This document shows, piece by piece, positions 54,303-63,807 of a DNA stretch of 64,000 nt. Made by a program: the position numbers and the translations under genes. A model generated the notes under the pieces. That model was given only the letters and a program-made list of their open reading frames with translations, was not told the DNA's origin and ran no database searches. Where the stretch lies: positions 1 through 64,000 of the forward strand of contig CAWDOP010000015.1 in NCBI GenBank assembly GCA_963804005.1. Direction: 5' to 3'. Positions within the stretch are counted from its first letter, which is position 1. Each line of letters opens with the position of its first letter. The DNA comes from JAGXRK01 sp963804005. GTDB taxonomy: Bacteria > Bacteroidota > Ignavibacteria > Ignavibacteriales > Ignavibacteriaceae.

Positions 54303-55598
54303 CTAAGGTGTATTTCTATAAATCATTCTTGGAAACGGAATAGCTTCACGTAAATGATCAAGTCCACAAATCCAGCTAACTGTTCTTTCCAAACCCAATC
54401 CAAATCCTGAATGAGGCACTGAACCATATCTTCTTAAATCTAAATACCATTCAAATGCCGCTTGAGGAAGATTATGTTCTTTGATTCTTTCAAGAAGAAA
54501 GTCCAGATTATCTTCTCTTTGACTTCCACCAATAATTTCACCGTAACCCTCAGGAGCAAGAACATCAACAGCAAGTGCATATTTTTCATCATTCGGATCG
54601 CGTTTCATATAAAATGCTTTTACAACTGCCGGATAATGATGAACCATTACAGGTTTTTCAAATTGTGCTGAAACTAATGTTTCATCAGTTCCACCGAGAT
54701 CATTTCCCCACTCAAAATTAATTCCATTCTTATGTAAAATTTCAACTGCTTCATCGTAATGAACTCGAGGAAATGGTCTTTTTACATTCTGAAGTTTTGT
54801 TGTGTCGCGTTCCAAAACTTTTAATTCTTCAGCCTTTTCAACTAGAATTGTCTGAACGATATATTCAAGAAATTCCTCTGCAAGATCCATATTATCGTTC
54901 AGATCGTTGAAAGCTACTTCGGGTTCAACCATCCAGAATTCAGTAAGATGTCTTCTTGTTTTAGATTTCTCAGCACGGAAGGTTGGACCAAATGTATAAA
55001 CTTTACCAAGTGCCAAAGCACCGGCTTCGGCATAGAGTTGACCGGATTGTGTTAAATAAGCACTCCCTAAATCGAAGTATTGAGTTTCAAATAATGTTGA
55101 AGTTCCTTCAACTGCATTTGGCGTAAGAATAGGAGGATCCATCAGTGTGAATCCTTTGTTATCAAAAAAATCACGAATTGCTTTAACAACTCTGTGACGA
55201 ATTTTCATTATTGCAACTTGTTTGCTTGACCTTAACCAAAGATGCCTATGATCTAATAGAAATTCTATTCCGTGGTCTTTAGGAGTAATTGGATAATCGT
55301 GAGTTTCGTGAATCACGTCAAGATTTGTTGCATCAAGTTCATGACCACCCGGAGCCCTGGGTTCTTCTTTTACTTTGCCTGTAACAGCAATTGAAGATTC
55401 CTGCCCGATTCTCTCGATAGTTTCAAAAACTTCTTCACTTACATTACCTTTGAAATAGACACATTGAAGATAACCTGTGCCATCTCTAAGAATGATAAAC
55501 TTGATTTTCCCGCTTGAACGTTTGTTGAAGAGCCAACCTTGAAGAGTTACTTCCTGCCCTACAAATTTTCCAAGATCACTTATGGTTATTTTCTGCAT
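54303..55598 (-). CDS. asnS: Asparaginyl-tRNA synthetase
   Basis: This 431-residue class II synthetase has an N-terminal OB-fold anticodon-binding domain (about 1-105, VTLQGWLFNKRSSGKIKFIILRDG) and a catalytic domain with GFTLMDPPILTPNAVEGTSTLF, FGPTFRAEKSKTRRHLTEFWMVEPE (motif 2) and GFGLGLERTVSWICGL (motif 3). It leads the nuo segment and has its own promoter candidate. Confidence 0.96.
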   Translation of the reverse strand: MQKITISDLGKFVGQEVTLQGWLFNKRSSGKIKFIILRDGTGYLQCVYFKGNVSEEVFETIERIGQESSIAVTGKVKEEPRAPGGHELDATNLDVIHETHDYPITPKDHGIEFLLDHRHLWLRSSKQVAIMKIRHRVVKAIRDFFDNKGFTLMDPPILTPNAVEGTSTLFETQYFDLGSAYLTQSGQLYAEAGALALGKVYTFGPTFRAEKSKTRRHLTEFWMVEPEVAFNDLNDNMDLAEEFLEYIVQTILVEKAEELKVLERDTTKLQNVKRPFPRVHYDEAVEILHKNGINFEWGNDLGGTDETLVSAQFEKPVMVHHYPAVVKAFYMKRDPNDEKYALAVDVLAPEGYGEIIGGSQREDNLDFLLERIKEHNLPQAAFEWYLDLRRYGSVPHSGFGLGLERTVSWICGLDHLREAIPFPRMIYRNTP

Positions 55599-55631
55599 TA
55601 AAAAACTGTAATTTCTTCAAAAATTGATTGA

Positions 55632-55663
55632 CAAATATATAGAGAGGTGTATATAAATACAAA
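55632..55663 (-). promoter_or_regulatory. Bacteroidetes-type promoter of asnS
   Basis: On the minus strand TTTG (55660-55663), 20 nt and TATATTTG (55632-55639) match the full consensus. The ATG of asnS lies 33 nt downstream. It is the best promoter match seen in the window. Confidence 0.6.
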
Positions 55664-55840
55664 AGGAAATGGGTCACTATCTTATGTTCTCTTTGGAAAT
55701 TGAAAAAGTTTAGTTTGAATCAAATACCATTCTTTATTTCGGGCTTAATTCTACTCTGAGATAAGCTACGTAACCGGATCGGGGCTATTTATATTTTCTA
55801 TCTGATACTCATCATTATTTTCCTTCTAATTTTCTTACCT

Positions 55841-55858
55841 TCTAAAAATATTTTTAGA
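55841..55858. promoter_or_regulatory. 18-bp perfect palindrome before the xanthine dehydrogenase cluster
   Basis: TCTAAAAATATTTTTAGA lies 33 bp upstream of the first ATG of the molybdenum hydroxylase cluster. Its place and symmetry suit an operator for a dimeric regulator. It is followed by no T-run, so it is not a terminator. The rest of 55664-55840 shows no gene. Confidence 0.35.
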
Positions 55859-55891
55859 TAAATTGCATCACCATTTAATTATGTAAATGCA

Positions 55892-57313
55892 ATGATTGAA
55901 AATATTTGTTTCATCCTAAATAATGATTTAATTAATGTCGAAATAAATCCAGCAACTGTTCTTCTTGATTTTATTAGAAAAAATAAATCATTAACGGGAA
56001 CCAAAGAAGGCTGTAAGGAAGGTGATTGCGGTGCTTGCACTGTTCTTGTCGGAACTCCAGCTGAAGGTGAAGTAAAGTATAAGTCAATCAATTCCTGTCT
56101 AGTGCCACTAGGGAATTTACAACACAAACACATCGTTACAATAGAAGGATTAAATTCTTCAAACCTATCCCCGCTTCAAGATTTATTTGTTGATGAAGGT
56201 GCTTCACAATGCGGATTTTGCACACCCGGATTTATTGTATCAATTACTGGGGCATTACTAAATCTTGAGAATCTAAACAAAGATGAATTGATTAATTCTA
56301 TTGCCGGAAATATTTGTCGATGTACAGGTTACACTTCGATAATAAAAGTGTTGGATAAAATTATAATCGATCTTGAAGGAGAAAATAATCAAACCGGCAG
56401 CAGATTAGTTCAGTTGATTAAAAATGGATTGTTACCCGAATATTTTTTATCTGTCTCAGAACGATTAAACAAAATAAAAACAGAATCTGCTTTATCTCAA
56501 TTAGAAGACCAGGATATTTATGTTGCTGGAGGAACTGATTTATTTGTTCAAAAACCAGATGAAATATTCGATAAAAAAGTAAATTTTCTTATCAACAAAA
56601 ATTTAGCTTACATCAAACAAGAAAATAATAAATGTATTATCGGAGGCGGTACTACATTTGAGGAACTAAAAAATTCTGAACTTCTAAACAACTACTTCCC
56701 TTCAATAAAAAAGCATTTTGATTTGATTGCTTCCTTACCAATTCGGAATGCGGCAACTGTTGGCGGGAATATTATTAATGCATCTCCGATTGGTGATGTT
56801 ACAATTTGGTTATTAGCTTTAAACTCCAGTATAGTTTTAAGCGACAGCAAAAAGAAGCGAAAAATATTTTTAAAAGATCTTTATCTGGATTATAAGAAAT
56901 TAGATAAATCAGAAAATGAATTCCTTGAATCTGTTGAATTCAATCTACCCGGGAGGAATTCATATTTTAATTTTGAAAAAGTATCTAAGAGAACTTACTT
57001 AGATATTGCAACTGTGAATTCAGCATTTTACTTAGAAATGGATGCGAATAATTTTATTAAAATTGCTAATCTCTCTGCAGGCGGTGTGGCGCCTATTCCA
57101 CTTTATCTCAGTAAGACTTCTAAATATTTAATCGGTAAAGAAATAAGTGCTCCAATCATTGAAGAAGCTACAAAAATGATTCAATCTGAGATATCACCTA
57201 TTAGTGATATACGAGGCAGTGCAGAATATAAAAAACTTTTGTTCAATCAATTATTTAAGGCACACTTTGTTGAACTTTTTCCCAAACTTATTCCGGTTGA
57301 ATCAGTTATATGA
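55892..57313 (+). CDS. xdhA: Xanthine dehydrogenase small subunit (2Fe-2S and FAD domains)
   Basis: The 473-residue protein has a plant-type ferredoxin domain (EGCKEGDCGACTVLVG, cysteines of the first cluster), the second 2Fe-2S domain (QCGFCTPGFIVS, NICRCTGYTSI) by about residue 160, and an FAD-binding domain (about 200-370, with YVAGGTDLFVQ and LPIRNAATVGGNIINASPIGD). It passes electrons from the molybdenum subunit to NAD or another acceptor. It overlaps xdhB by 4 bp. Xanthine is the usual substrate of this type, but other purines or N-heterocycles are possible. Confidence 0.9.
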   Translation: MIENICFILNNDLINVEINPATVLLDFIRKNKSLTGTKEGCKEGDCGACTVLVGTPAEGEVKYKSINSCLVPLGNLQHKHIVTIEGLNSSNLSPLQDLFVDEGASQCGFCTPGFIVSITGALLNLENLNKDELINSIAGNICRCTGYTSIIKVLDKIIIDLEGENNQTGSRLVQLIKNGLLPEYFLSVSERLNKIKTESALSQLEDQDIYVAGGTDLFVQKPDEIFDKKVNFLINKNLAYIKQENNKCIIGGGTTFEELKNSELLNNYFPSIKKHFDLIASLPIRNAATVGGNIINASPIGDVTIWLLALNSSIVLSDSKKKRKIFLKDLYLDYKKLDKSENEFLESVEFNLPGRNSYFNFEKVSKRTYLDIATVNSAFYLEMDANNFIKIANLSAGGVAPIPLYLSKTSKYLIGKEISAPIIEEATKMIQSEISPISDIRGSAEYKKLLFNQLFKAHFVELFPKLIPVESVI

Positions 57314-59577
57314 AAAACATAGATATTGAAAAACACGTTCAGGGAAAATCAATTTTTATTGATGACGTTTTAATTCCGGTAAACAAATTGTTTGCACTAG
57401 TTGTTGATTCAACTATTGCACACGGAAATATTTTATCAGTAAATCTTGATGATGCGAAAGCAGTTGATGGAGTGAAGGGAATTTTTACTCACAAAGATAT
57501 TCCAGGTGAAAACCAGGTTGGTGGAATAATTCAGGATGAAACTTTACTTGCTATAGATTCTGTACACTTTATTGGTGAACCAGTTGTTCTGATTGTTGCA
57601 GAAAGTGAAGCAGCTGCACGGAAGGCAGTAAAAAAAGTAAATATAACATATGAGCCTTTACCAGTTATTGTTGACGCAAGAGAAGCTTTTTCTAAGGGAC
57701 AATTAATAATGCCTCCAAAAACTTTTGCATCTGGCAATGTTGAAGATACTTGGTCAAAGTGTAAAACAATCGTAGAAGGCACAGTTGAATCCGGCGGACA
57801 GGAACATTTGTACCTAGAAACGCAGGGTGCAATTGCAATTCCTCAAGAAGCTGGTAAATTAAAAGTTATATCAGCAACTCAAAGTCCAACAGGAGTTCAG
57901 AAAATTGCTGCAAAGGTGCTTAATCTTGATATGAATCAGATTGAAGTTGATGTTACAAGACTTGGTGGTGCTTTTGGCGGTAAAGAAGATCAAGCAACTC
58001 ATTGGGCAGTTTTAGCTGCACTTGCCGCATACAAAATAAACAAGCCTGTAAAACTTGTCTTATCTCGCCCGGATGATTTAAGAATTACTGGAAAAAGACA
58101 TCCTTATTCATCCGATTATAAAATTGGTTTATCGGAGGATGGAAAAATATTAGCGTATGGAGTCACCTACTATCAGAACGCCGGTGCATTTGCTGATCTA
58201 TCTCCCGCTATTTTAGATAGAACATTATTTCATGCTACAAGCTCGTATTTCATTCCAAATGTTAAGGCAACAGGAATAAGTTGTAAAACCAATGTTGCTC
58301 CAAATACTGCATTCCGTGGTTTCGGCGGACCTCAAGCTAAATTTGTGATGGAAGCTGCGATACGACACGCATCTGAAAAATCTGGAATTGATGTACAAGC
58401 AATTCAAAGAAAAAATTTACTTAGAAATGATGATAATTTTTATTACGGACAAGTAGTAAAAAATAGTCAGGCTGAGAACTGTTGGAATAGAGCTGATGAA
58501 TTATATCAAATTGAAAAAGTGAAAAAAGAAGTTGAAGATTTCAATGAGAGAAATTCACAATTCAAAAAAGGATTTGCTTTGATGCCTATTTGCTTTGGAA
58601 TTTCTTTCACAAATTCATTTCTCAACCAAGCCAGCGCATTGATTCATATATATACTGATGGAAGTGTTGGTGTCAGCACAGCAGCAATAGAAATGGGACA
58701 AGGGGTAAATGAAAAAATAAAGTTGGTAGTTGCAAAAGTTCTTTCCATAAATCCTGAGAGAATAAGAATTGAACCCACAAACACTACAAGAATTGCAAAT
58801 ACTTCTCCAACAGCAGCCAGCAGCGGTGCTGATCTAAATGGTAATGCTGCTTTGCTTGCTAGCAATTCTCTCTTGGAAAGATTAATTAAAGTTGCTGCAG
58901 ATGAATTAAAAATTTCTGATCAATCAAAAATAAAAATTTCAAACGAATGTGTATTTAATGATAATGAGAAATCTAATTTGGTCTGGACTGACTTAGTCAA
59001 ACTAGCTTACTTTAAAAGAATAAGCCTTTCTTCTCATGCCTATTATGCCACTCCTGAAATTTATTTTGATAAGACAACTAATACCGGCAGTCCTTTTGCT
59101 TATCACGTTTATGGAACAGGAATCTCGGTTGTAACTTTAGATTGTTTACGCGGAACGTACATAGTTGATTCAGTGAAAGTCGTTCACGATTTCGGAAAAA
59201 GTATAAACCCCATTATTGATCGCGGGCAAGTTGAAGGCGGTATCGTACAAGGAATTGGCTGGCTAACTACTGAGGAAATTAGCCACTCGGAAGAAGGAAG
59301 ACTTTTATCAAATAGTCTATCTACTTATAAAGTGCCAGATATTTATTCGGCACCAAAAGAAATTGTAGTTGAATTTTGGGAAGATGCTGAAAATAAATTT
59401 GGACCATTCAATTCGAAAGCAATAGGTGAACCGCCGTTTATGTATGCAATCGGAACTTATTTTGCTATTCTAAACGCGATTAAAGCTTTCAGACCGAATA
59501 AATCATTTTCAGTTAGCGCACCACTGACACCCGAAAAAGTTCTTTTGGCTCTTCATTCGGATATAGGATCTGCATGA
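57310..59577 (+). CDS. xdhB: Xanthine dehydrogenase molybdenum-binding subunit
   Basis: The 755-residue catalytic subunit carries the molybdopterin cofactor. It shows VGEPVVLIVA as IGEPVVLIVAES, RLGGAFGGKEDQATHWA, RGFGGPQAKFVMEAAI, an MGQGVNEKI pterin loop, ASSGADLNG, and GEPPFMYAIG with the catalytic glutamate of the hydroxylases. The length matches XdhB of split bacterial enzymes. Stop and start codons overlap with both xdhA and the XdhC-like gene, so the three form one translation unit. Confidence 0.92.
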   Translation: MKNIDIEKHVQGKSIFIDDVLIPVNKLFALVVDSTIAHGNILSVNLDDAKAVDGVKGIFTHKDIPGENQVGGIIQDETLLAIDSVHFIGEPVVLIVAESEAAARKAVKKVNITYEPLPVIVDAREAFSKGQLIMPPKTFASGNVEDTWSKCKTIVEGTVESGGQEHLYLETQGAIAIPQEAGKLKVISATQSPTGVQKIAAKVLNLDMNQIEVDVTRLGGAFGGKEDQATHWAVLAALAAYKINKPVKLVLSRPDDLRITGKRHPYSSDYKIGLSEDGKILAYGVTYYQNAGAFADLSPAILDRTLFHATSSYFIPNVKATGISCKTNVAPNTAFRGFGGPQAKFVMEAAIRHASEKSGIDVQAIQRKNLLRNDDNFYYGQVVKNSQAENCWNRADELYQIEKVKKEVEDFNERNSQFKKGFALMPICFGISFTNSFLNQASALIHIYTDGSVGVSTAAIEMGQGVNEKIKLVVAKVLSINPERIRIEPTNTTRIANTSPTAASSGADLNGNAALLASNSLLERLIKVAADELKISDQSKIKISNECVFNDNEKSNLVWTDLVKLAYFKRISLSSHAYYATPEIYFDKTTNTGSPFAYHVYGTGISVVTLDCLRGTYIVDSVKVVHDFGKSINPIIDRGQVEGGIVQGIGWLTTEEISHSEEGRLLSNSLSTYKVPDIYSAPKEIVVEFWEDAENKFGPFNSKAIGEPPFMYAIGTYFAILNAIKAFRPNKSFSVSAPLTPEKVLLALHSDIGSA

Positions 59578-60527
59578 AAGAAACTGCACTCTGGAAATTT
59601 ATATTAAATGCGATTAAATCAGATAAAAAAGCTGTATTGCTTGTTGTTGCTGAATCGTCCAATTCTTCCCCCGGAAGACAGGGATTTAAGATGGTTATCA
59701 CAGAAGATGCAAAGCAGTTTGGAACGATTGGCGGCGGGATAATGGAAAAAGATATGATTGAGTACGCACTTGATCTTCTTTTTGGAAATGAATCTAAGTT
59801 AATTAAAAAACTTCATCACACAAATAATACTAAGTTTGAAAAATCCGGTTTAATCTGCGGTGGTTATCAAACAATCATATTCTCTGTTATTGATAAATCA
59901 CAAACAACACTAATTGAAAATATTTTATCTTCATTAAGTGAAAAACAGAACAACGAATTAAGTATCACCCCAAAGAGTATTGAATATGAAGCAGCAGACA
60001 ATTTGAATCCAATTTCTTTCACCTATAAATCTGATGAGGATTGGAATTATAAAGAAAACATTGGAATTCCGTTAATTGCATACATTGCCGGCGGAGGGCA
60101 CGTTGGTTTGGCAGTATCACGGATCATGAAATCATTAGGATTTCATGTTGTAGTTTTTGATCATCGTGAAGATGTATTTACACTTGAACAAAATACTTTT
60201 GCCAATGAAATTATCATTACAAACTATGATGATATAGGCAGCAGAATTCTTGAAAGCGAAAGATCATACATAATAATTGTTACTCCAATGCACGCAGGTG
60301 ATAAGGATACATTAAAATCTGTTATTTATAAGAATGTTAAGTACATTGGATTGATGGGAAGCAATAGAAAAATCAAATCCATATTTGAAGCATTACTTGC
60401 GGATGGTGCGGATGAAGAACTTTTTAAGAAAGTTCATACACCGATCGGATTGGAAATTGAAGCCGAAACACCTGAAGAGATAGCAATAAGTATTGCTGCT
60501 GAAATTATCAAAGTAAAAAATTCCTAA
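59574..60527 (+). CDS. xdhC: XdhC/CoxI-family molybdenum cofactor maturation protein
   Basis: The 317-residue protein has an N-terminal XdhC/CoxI domain (VVAESSNSSPGRQGFKMVI, GTIGGGIMEKDMIEYAL) and a C-terminal Rossmann domain (YIAGGGHVGLAVSRIMKSLGFHVVVFDHREDVF, YIGLMGSNRK). XdhC-type proteins bind the molybdenum cofactor, help its sulfuration and insert it into the apo-hydroxylase. The start overlaps the xdhB stop by 4 bp. Confidence 0.9.
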   Translation: MKETALWKFILNAIKSDKKAVLLVVAESSNSSPGRQGFKMVITEDAKQFGTIGGGIMEKDMIEYALDLLFGNESKLIKKLHHTNNTKFEKSGLICGGYQTIIFSVIDKSQTTLIENILSSLSEKQNNELSITPKSIEYEAADNLNPISFTYKSDEDWNYKENIGIPLIAYIAGGGHVGLAVSRIMKSLGFHVVVFDHREDVFTLEQNTFANEIIITNYDDIGSRILESERSYIIIVTPMHAGDKDTLKSVIYKNVKYIGLMGSNRKIKSIFEALLADGADEELFKKVHTPIGLEIEAETPEEIAISIAAEIIKVKNS

Positions 60528-60533
60528 ACAAAA

Positions 60534-63500
60534 ATGAGTGATAAACTTTACACATTATCTTTAGAACGATTATTGAGATGGATTCTGAACGAAGAAAAAG
60601 AAGGAAAGATTTTCGGAATACATAAAGAACTTTTTTTTTCACCGAAAGAATCGGATCCATTTAGATTTACCAGATACAATCAGTTGTTGGAAACTCCAGT
60701 TGGTGTTGCAGCCGGACCGCATACACAGCTTTCACAAAATATTATTTTGTCCTGGCTTTGCGGGGCAAGGTACATTGAATTAAAAACTGTTCAGACTCTT
60801 GATGAGATTCACGTTACTAAGCCCTGCATCGATATGGAGGATGAGGGTTATAATTGCGAATGGTCTCAGGAACTTAAAATTCAAGAATCTTTTGATGAGT
60901 ATTTAAATGCATGGATAATTATTCATTTATTAAGACACAAATTTGGATGGGATACAAAAGAAAACGGTCTCATTTTTAATATGAGTGTGGGTTACGATTA
61001 TAAAGGAATAATGAATCCGAATGTGCAGTGGTTTTTTGATAAGATGAATAATTGTAAATCTGAATTGGAAGAGAAGATACAATCCATTTCAACTTCATAT
61101 CCAGAAATTAAAGACATTCAAATATCTCATAAGATGTCTGATAACATTACACTATCTACAATGCATGGCTGTCCGCCAGATGAGATTTCAAAAATAGGAG
61201 CTTATTTAATTGAGGAACGAAAACTTCATACAACTATAAAACTGAATCCAACACTTTTAGGAAAAGACAGATTACGATCAATTTTAAATGACCAGTTAGG
61301 TTATGATATATTTGTTCCTGATGAAGCATTTGAACATGATTTGAAATATGAAGATGCAATCAAGATGATTCAGCATCTAGATGAATTGGCAAACAAGAAC
61401 GGAGTTGAATTTAGTTTAAAACTTACAAACACACTTGAATCACTCAATAAAACGAATTGGCTTCCGAATAGTGAAAAAATGGTTTATACCAGCGGACGGG
61501 CGCTTCATCCAATCAGTATAAATCTTGCTGAAAAACTACAAAAAGATTTTGGCGGAAAACTTGATTTATCATTCTCTGCCGGCGTTGATGCGTTCAATGT
61601 TTCTGAGACTTTGGCTTGCAATCTCAAACCAATAACCGTTTGCTCTGATTTACTTAAGCCCGGCGGCTACTTACGTTTAATTCAATATCTGGATGAAATA
61701 AGAAAAAGCTTTGATGGAAATAATTCCATTTCTATTGATGAATTTATTTTGAATAAAAACGGAAAAATTACTGATGTAAGTGATGCAGCTTTAGATAATT
61801 TAACAAAATATGCTTCAGCAGTTGTTAATAATAAGGCATATAAAAAGTCTTCCTTCCCCTTTGATAATATTAAAACAAAGCGTGAGCTTACGCAATACGA
61901 TTGTATTCATGCACCGTGTGTTGAATCCTGTGCAGTAGATCAAAACGTTCCGGATTATATGTATTACACTTCTATTGGAGAGTTTGAAAAGGCTTATGAG
62001 GTAATTTTAAAAGATAATCCTCTTCCAAACATAACCGGTAATGTGTGTGATCATTTATGCCAGGCAAAATGTACGAGAATTAATTATGATAATCCTTTAT
62101 TGATCCGTGGAATTAAGAGATTTATTTCTGAAAAAGTTGATGGCTCATACAAACCCAATTATAAAGAAAGAAAGAATTCAAAAATTGCGGTTATAGGAGC
62201 AGGACCTTCCGGTTTATCTGCCGCGTACTTTTTAGCTCTTGAAGAATTTCATGTAAATGTTTATGAGAGCAAATCTTTTGCAGGCGGAATGGCTTCCGAT
62301 TCAATTCCAGTTTTTCGTTTAAGTGAAGAGAGAATAAATGCAGATATTGAATTAATAAAATCTATAGGTGTTAATTTTCACTTTAATTACAAAGTCACAA
62401 AAACTTTTTTTAATCAATTGAGAGAAGAGAGTGATTTTATATACATCGCTGTTGGTGCACAAAAAAATAAAAAGTTAAATATTGATGGTGAAAATCTTCC
62501 CGGTGTAACAGATCAATTGAGCTTTTTATCAAAAGTTAGACGAAATGAAAAATTAAATCTTGGAAAATCTATTGCAGTTATCGGAGGTGGTAATTCAGCA
62601 ATCGATGCTGCCAGAACTGCAGATAGATTATGTGGCGCCGGCAATGTAACTGTCATTTACAGACGTACAAAGAAGCAAATGCCTGCAGATCAGGAAGAAA
62701 TTAATGCGTTGCTTGATGAAGGAATAAACATTTTAGAATTAACTGCCCCTGTTTCAATCCTAGCACTTGATGATAATTCTCTTTTATTAAAATGTGTCCG
62801 AATGGAATTGAAATCACCTGATGAAAGCGGAAGACCAAGACCTTTACCAATTCCTGGTTCTGAATTTGAACTACATTTTGATAATATTATTACAGCAATT
62901 GGACAAGAAATTGATTTAGATTTTTTTGATGAGTTTATTATTAATCCAGTAACAAACGAGACACAACTTCCTAATGTTTATGCCGGTGGTGATGCTGTTA
63001 GAGGCGCTGATTCACTTATTAATGCGATTGCAGATGGTAAAAAAGTTGCTGAAACTATAATCAAAAAAACAGATTCGGGAGAAATTTCTTTTAACAAAAA
63101 ATCCTCGAGATTATCAGAGACTGAATATTTGAAGAAGCAATCATTCAGAGAATTTGGTCCAAGCATTCCTGAAAGAAAAATCAACGACCGAAAAAACTCT
63201 AACCTGGTTCATCCTGTTTTGAATGAAGCTGATGCAATAAGGGATGCACAAAGATGTCTATTCTGTGATGATGTCTGTAACGTTTGCGTTGGCGTATGTC
63301 CAAATCTATCTAATATGTCTTTTTCGGCTGAGGAAAGTAAAATTCCAATTTATAGAATTATAAAATCGAAGAATAAAATAAAATCAGATGTATCAGATTA
63401 TCTGAATATTTCTCAGTCTGTTCAGATAATAAATATTGCAGATTTATGTAATGAATGTGGAAATTGTAATACTTTCTGCCCAACTAATGGTGCACCATAC

Positions 63501-63794
63501 AAGATTAAGCCGCGATTTTACATAACCGAGAAGAGTTTTGCTCAAGAAGATAACTGTTATTTTATTAGTAAAAATAAAATTAAATTTAAATCGAATGGAC
63601 ATATAGAAAAACTATCATTTACTGAAGAGACTGTAATATATGAATCGAACGAAGTAGAAATTCGATTTAATAAAACAGATTTTTCCATTCTAAATATTAT
63701 TAGTAAATCAAATTCAAACTGTGATATTGTTTTAGAAAATGCAGCACAAATGTTTTTTCTATTTAACAATCTAAAAGATATATCAATTTTTTAA
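60534..63794 (+). CDS. ygfK: YgfK-like multidomain flavo-iron-sulfur oxidoreductase
   Basis: The 1086-residue protein has the YgfK layout. Residues about 1-420 are a dihydroorotate dehydrogenase-like barrel (ETPVGVAAGPHTQLSQN, TMHGCPPDEI). About 460-530 is a cysteine-rich 4Fe-4S domain (HAPCVESCAVDQNVPDY, NVCDHLCQAKC). About 550-860 is a GltD-like FAD/NAD(P) domain (GAGPSGLSAAYFLA, then VIGGGNSAIDAARTADRL). About 900-985 holds two ferredoxin clusters (CLFCDDVC, CNECGNCNTFCP). YgfK travels with selenium-dependent molybdenum hydroxylases. It has been called a putative selenate reductase, but that function is not established. It starts 6 nt after the XdhC-like gene. Confidence 0.9.
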   Translation: MSDKLYTLSLERLLRWILNEEKEGKIFGIHKELFFSPKESDPFRFTRYNQLLETPVGVAAGPHTQLSQNIILSWLCGARYIELKTVQTLDEIHVTKPCIDMEDEGYNCEWSQELKIQESFDEYLNAWIIIHLLRHKFGWDTKENGLIFNMSVGYDYKGIMNPNVQWFFDKMNNCKSELEEKIQSISTSYPEIKDIQISHKMSDNITLSTMHGCPPDEISKIGAYLIEERKLHTTIKLNPTLLGKDRLRSILNDQLGYDIFVPDEAFEHDLKYEDAIKMIQHLDELANKNGVEFSLKLTNTLESLNKTNWLPNSEKMVYTSGRALHPISINLAEKLQKDFGGKLDLSFSAGVDAFNVSETLACNLKPITVCSDLLKPGGYLRLIQYLDEIRKSFDGNNSISIDEFILNKNGKITDVSDAALDNLTKYASAVVNNKAYKKSSFPFDNIKTKRELTQYDCIHAPCVESCAVDQNVPDYMYYTSIGEFEKAYEVILKDNPLPNITGNVCDHLCQAKCTRINYDNPLLIRGIKRFISEKVDGSYKPNYKERKNSKIAVIGAGPSGLSAAYFLALEEFHVNVYESKSFAGGMASDSIPVFRLSEERINADIELIKSIGVNFHFNYKVTKTFFNQLREESDFIYIAVGAQKNKKLNIDGENLPGVTDQLSFLSKVRRNEKLNLGKSIAVIGGGNSAIDAARTADRLCGAGNVTVIYRRTKKQMPADQEEINALLDEGINILELTAPVSILALDDNSLLLKCVRMELKSPDESGRPRPLPIPGSEFELHFDNIITAIGQEIDLDFFDEFIINPVTNETQLPNVYAGGDAVRGADSLINAIADGKKVAETIIKKTDSGEISFNKKSSRLSETEYLKKQSFREFGPSIPERKINDRKNSNLVHPVLNEADAIRDAQRCLFCDDVCNVCVGVCPNLSNMSFSAEESKIPIYRIIKSKNKIKSDVSDYLNISQSVQIINIADLCNECGNCNTFCPTNGAPYKIKPRFYITEKSFAQEDNCYFISKNKIKFKSNGHIEKLSFTEETVIYESNEVEIRFNKTDFSILNIISKSNSNCDIVLENAAQMFFLFNNLKDISIF

Positions 63795-63807
63795 GAGCAA
63801 TTAAATT

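Noticed and set aside
60534..63794. Calling the YgfK-like protein a selenate reductase
   Set aside because: The name comes from early annotation; domains show a flavo-iron-sulfur oxidoreductase, and selenate as substrate is not established.
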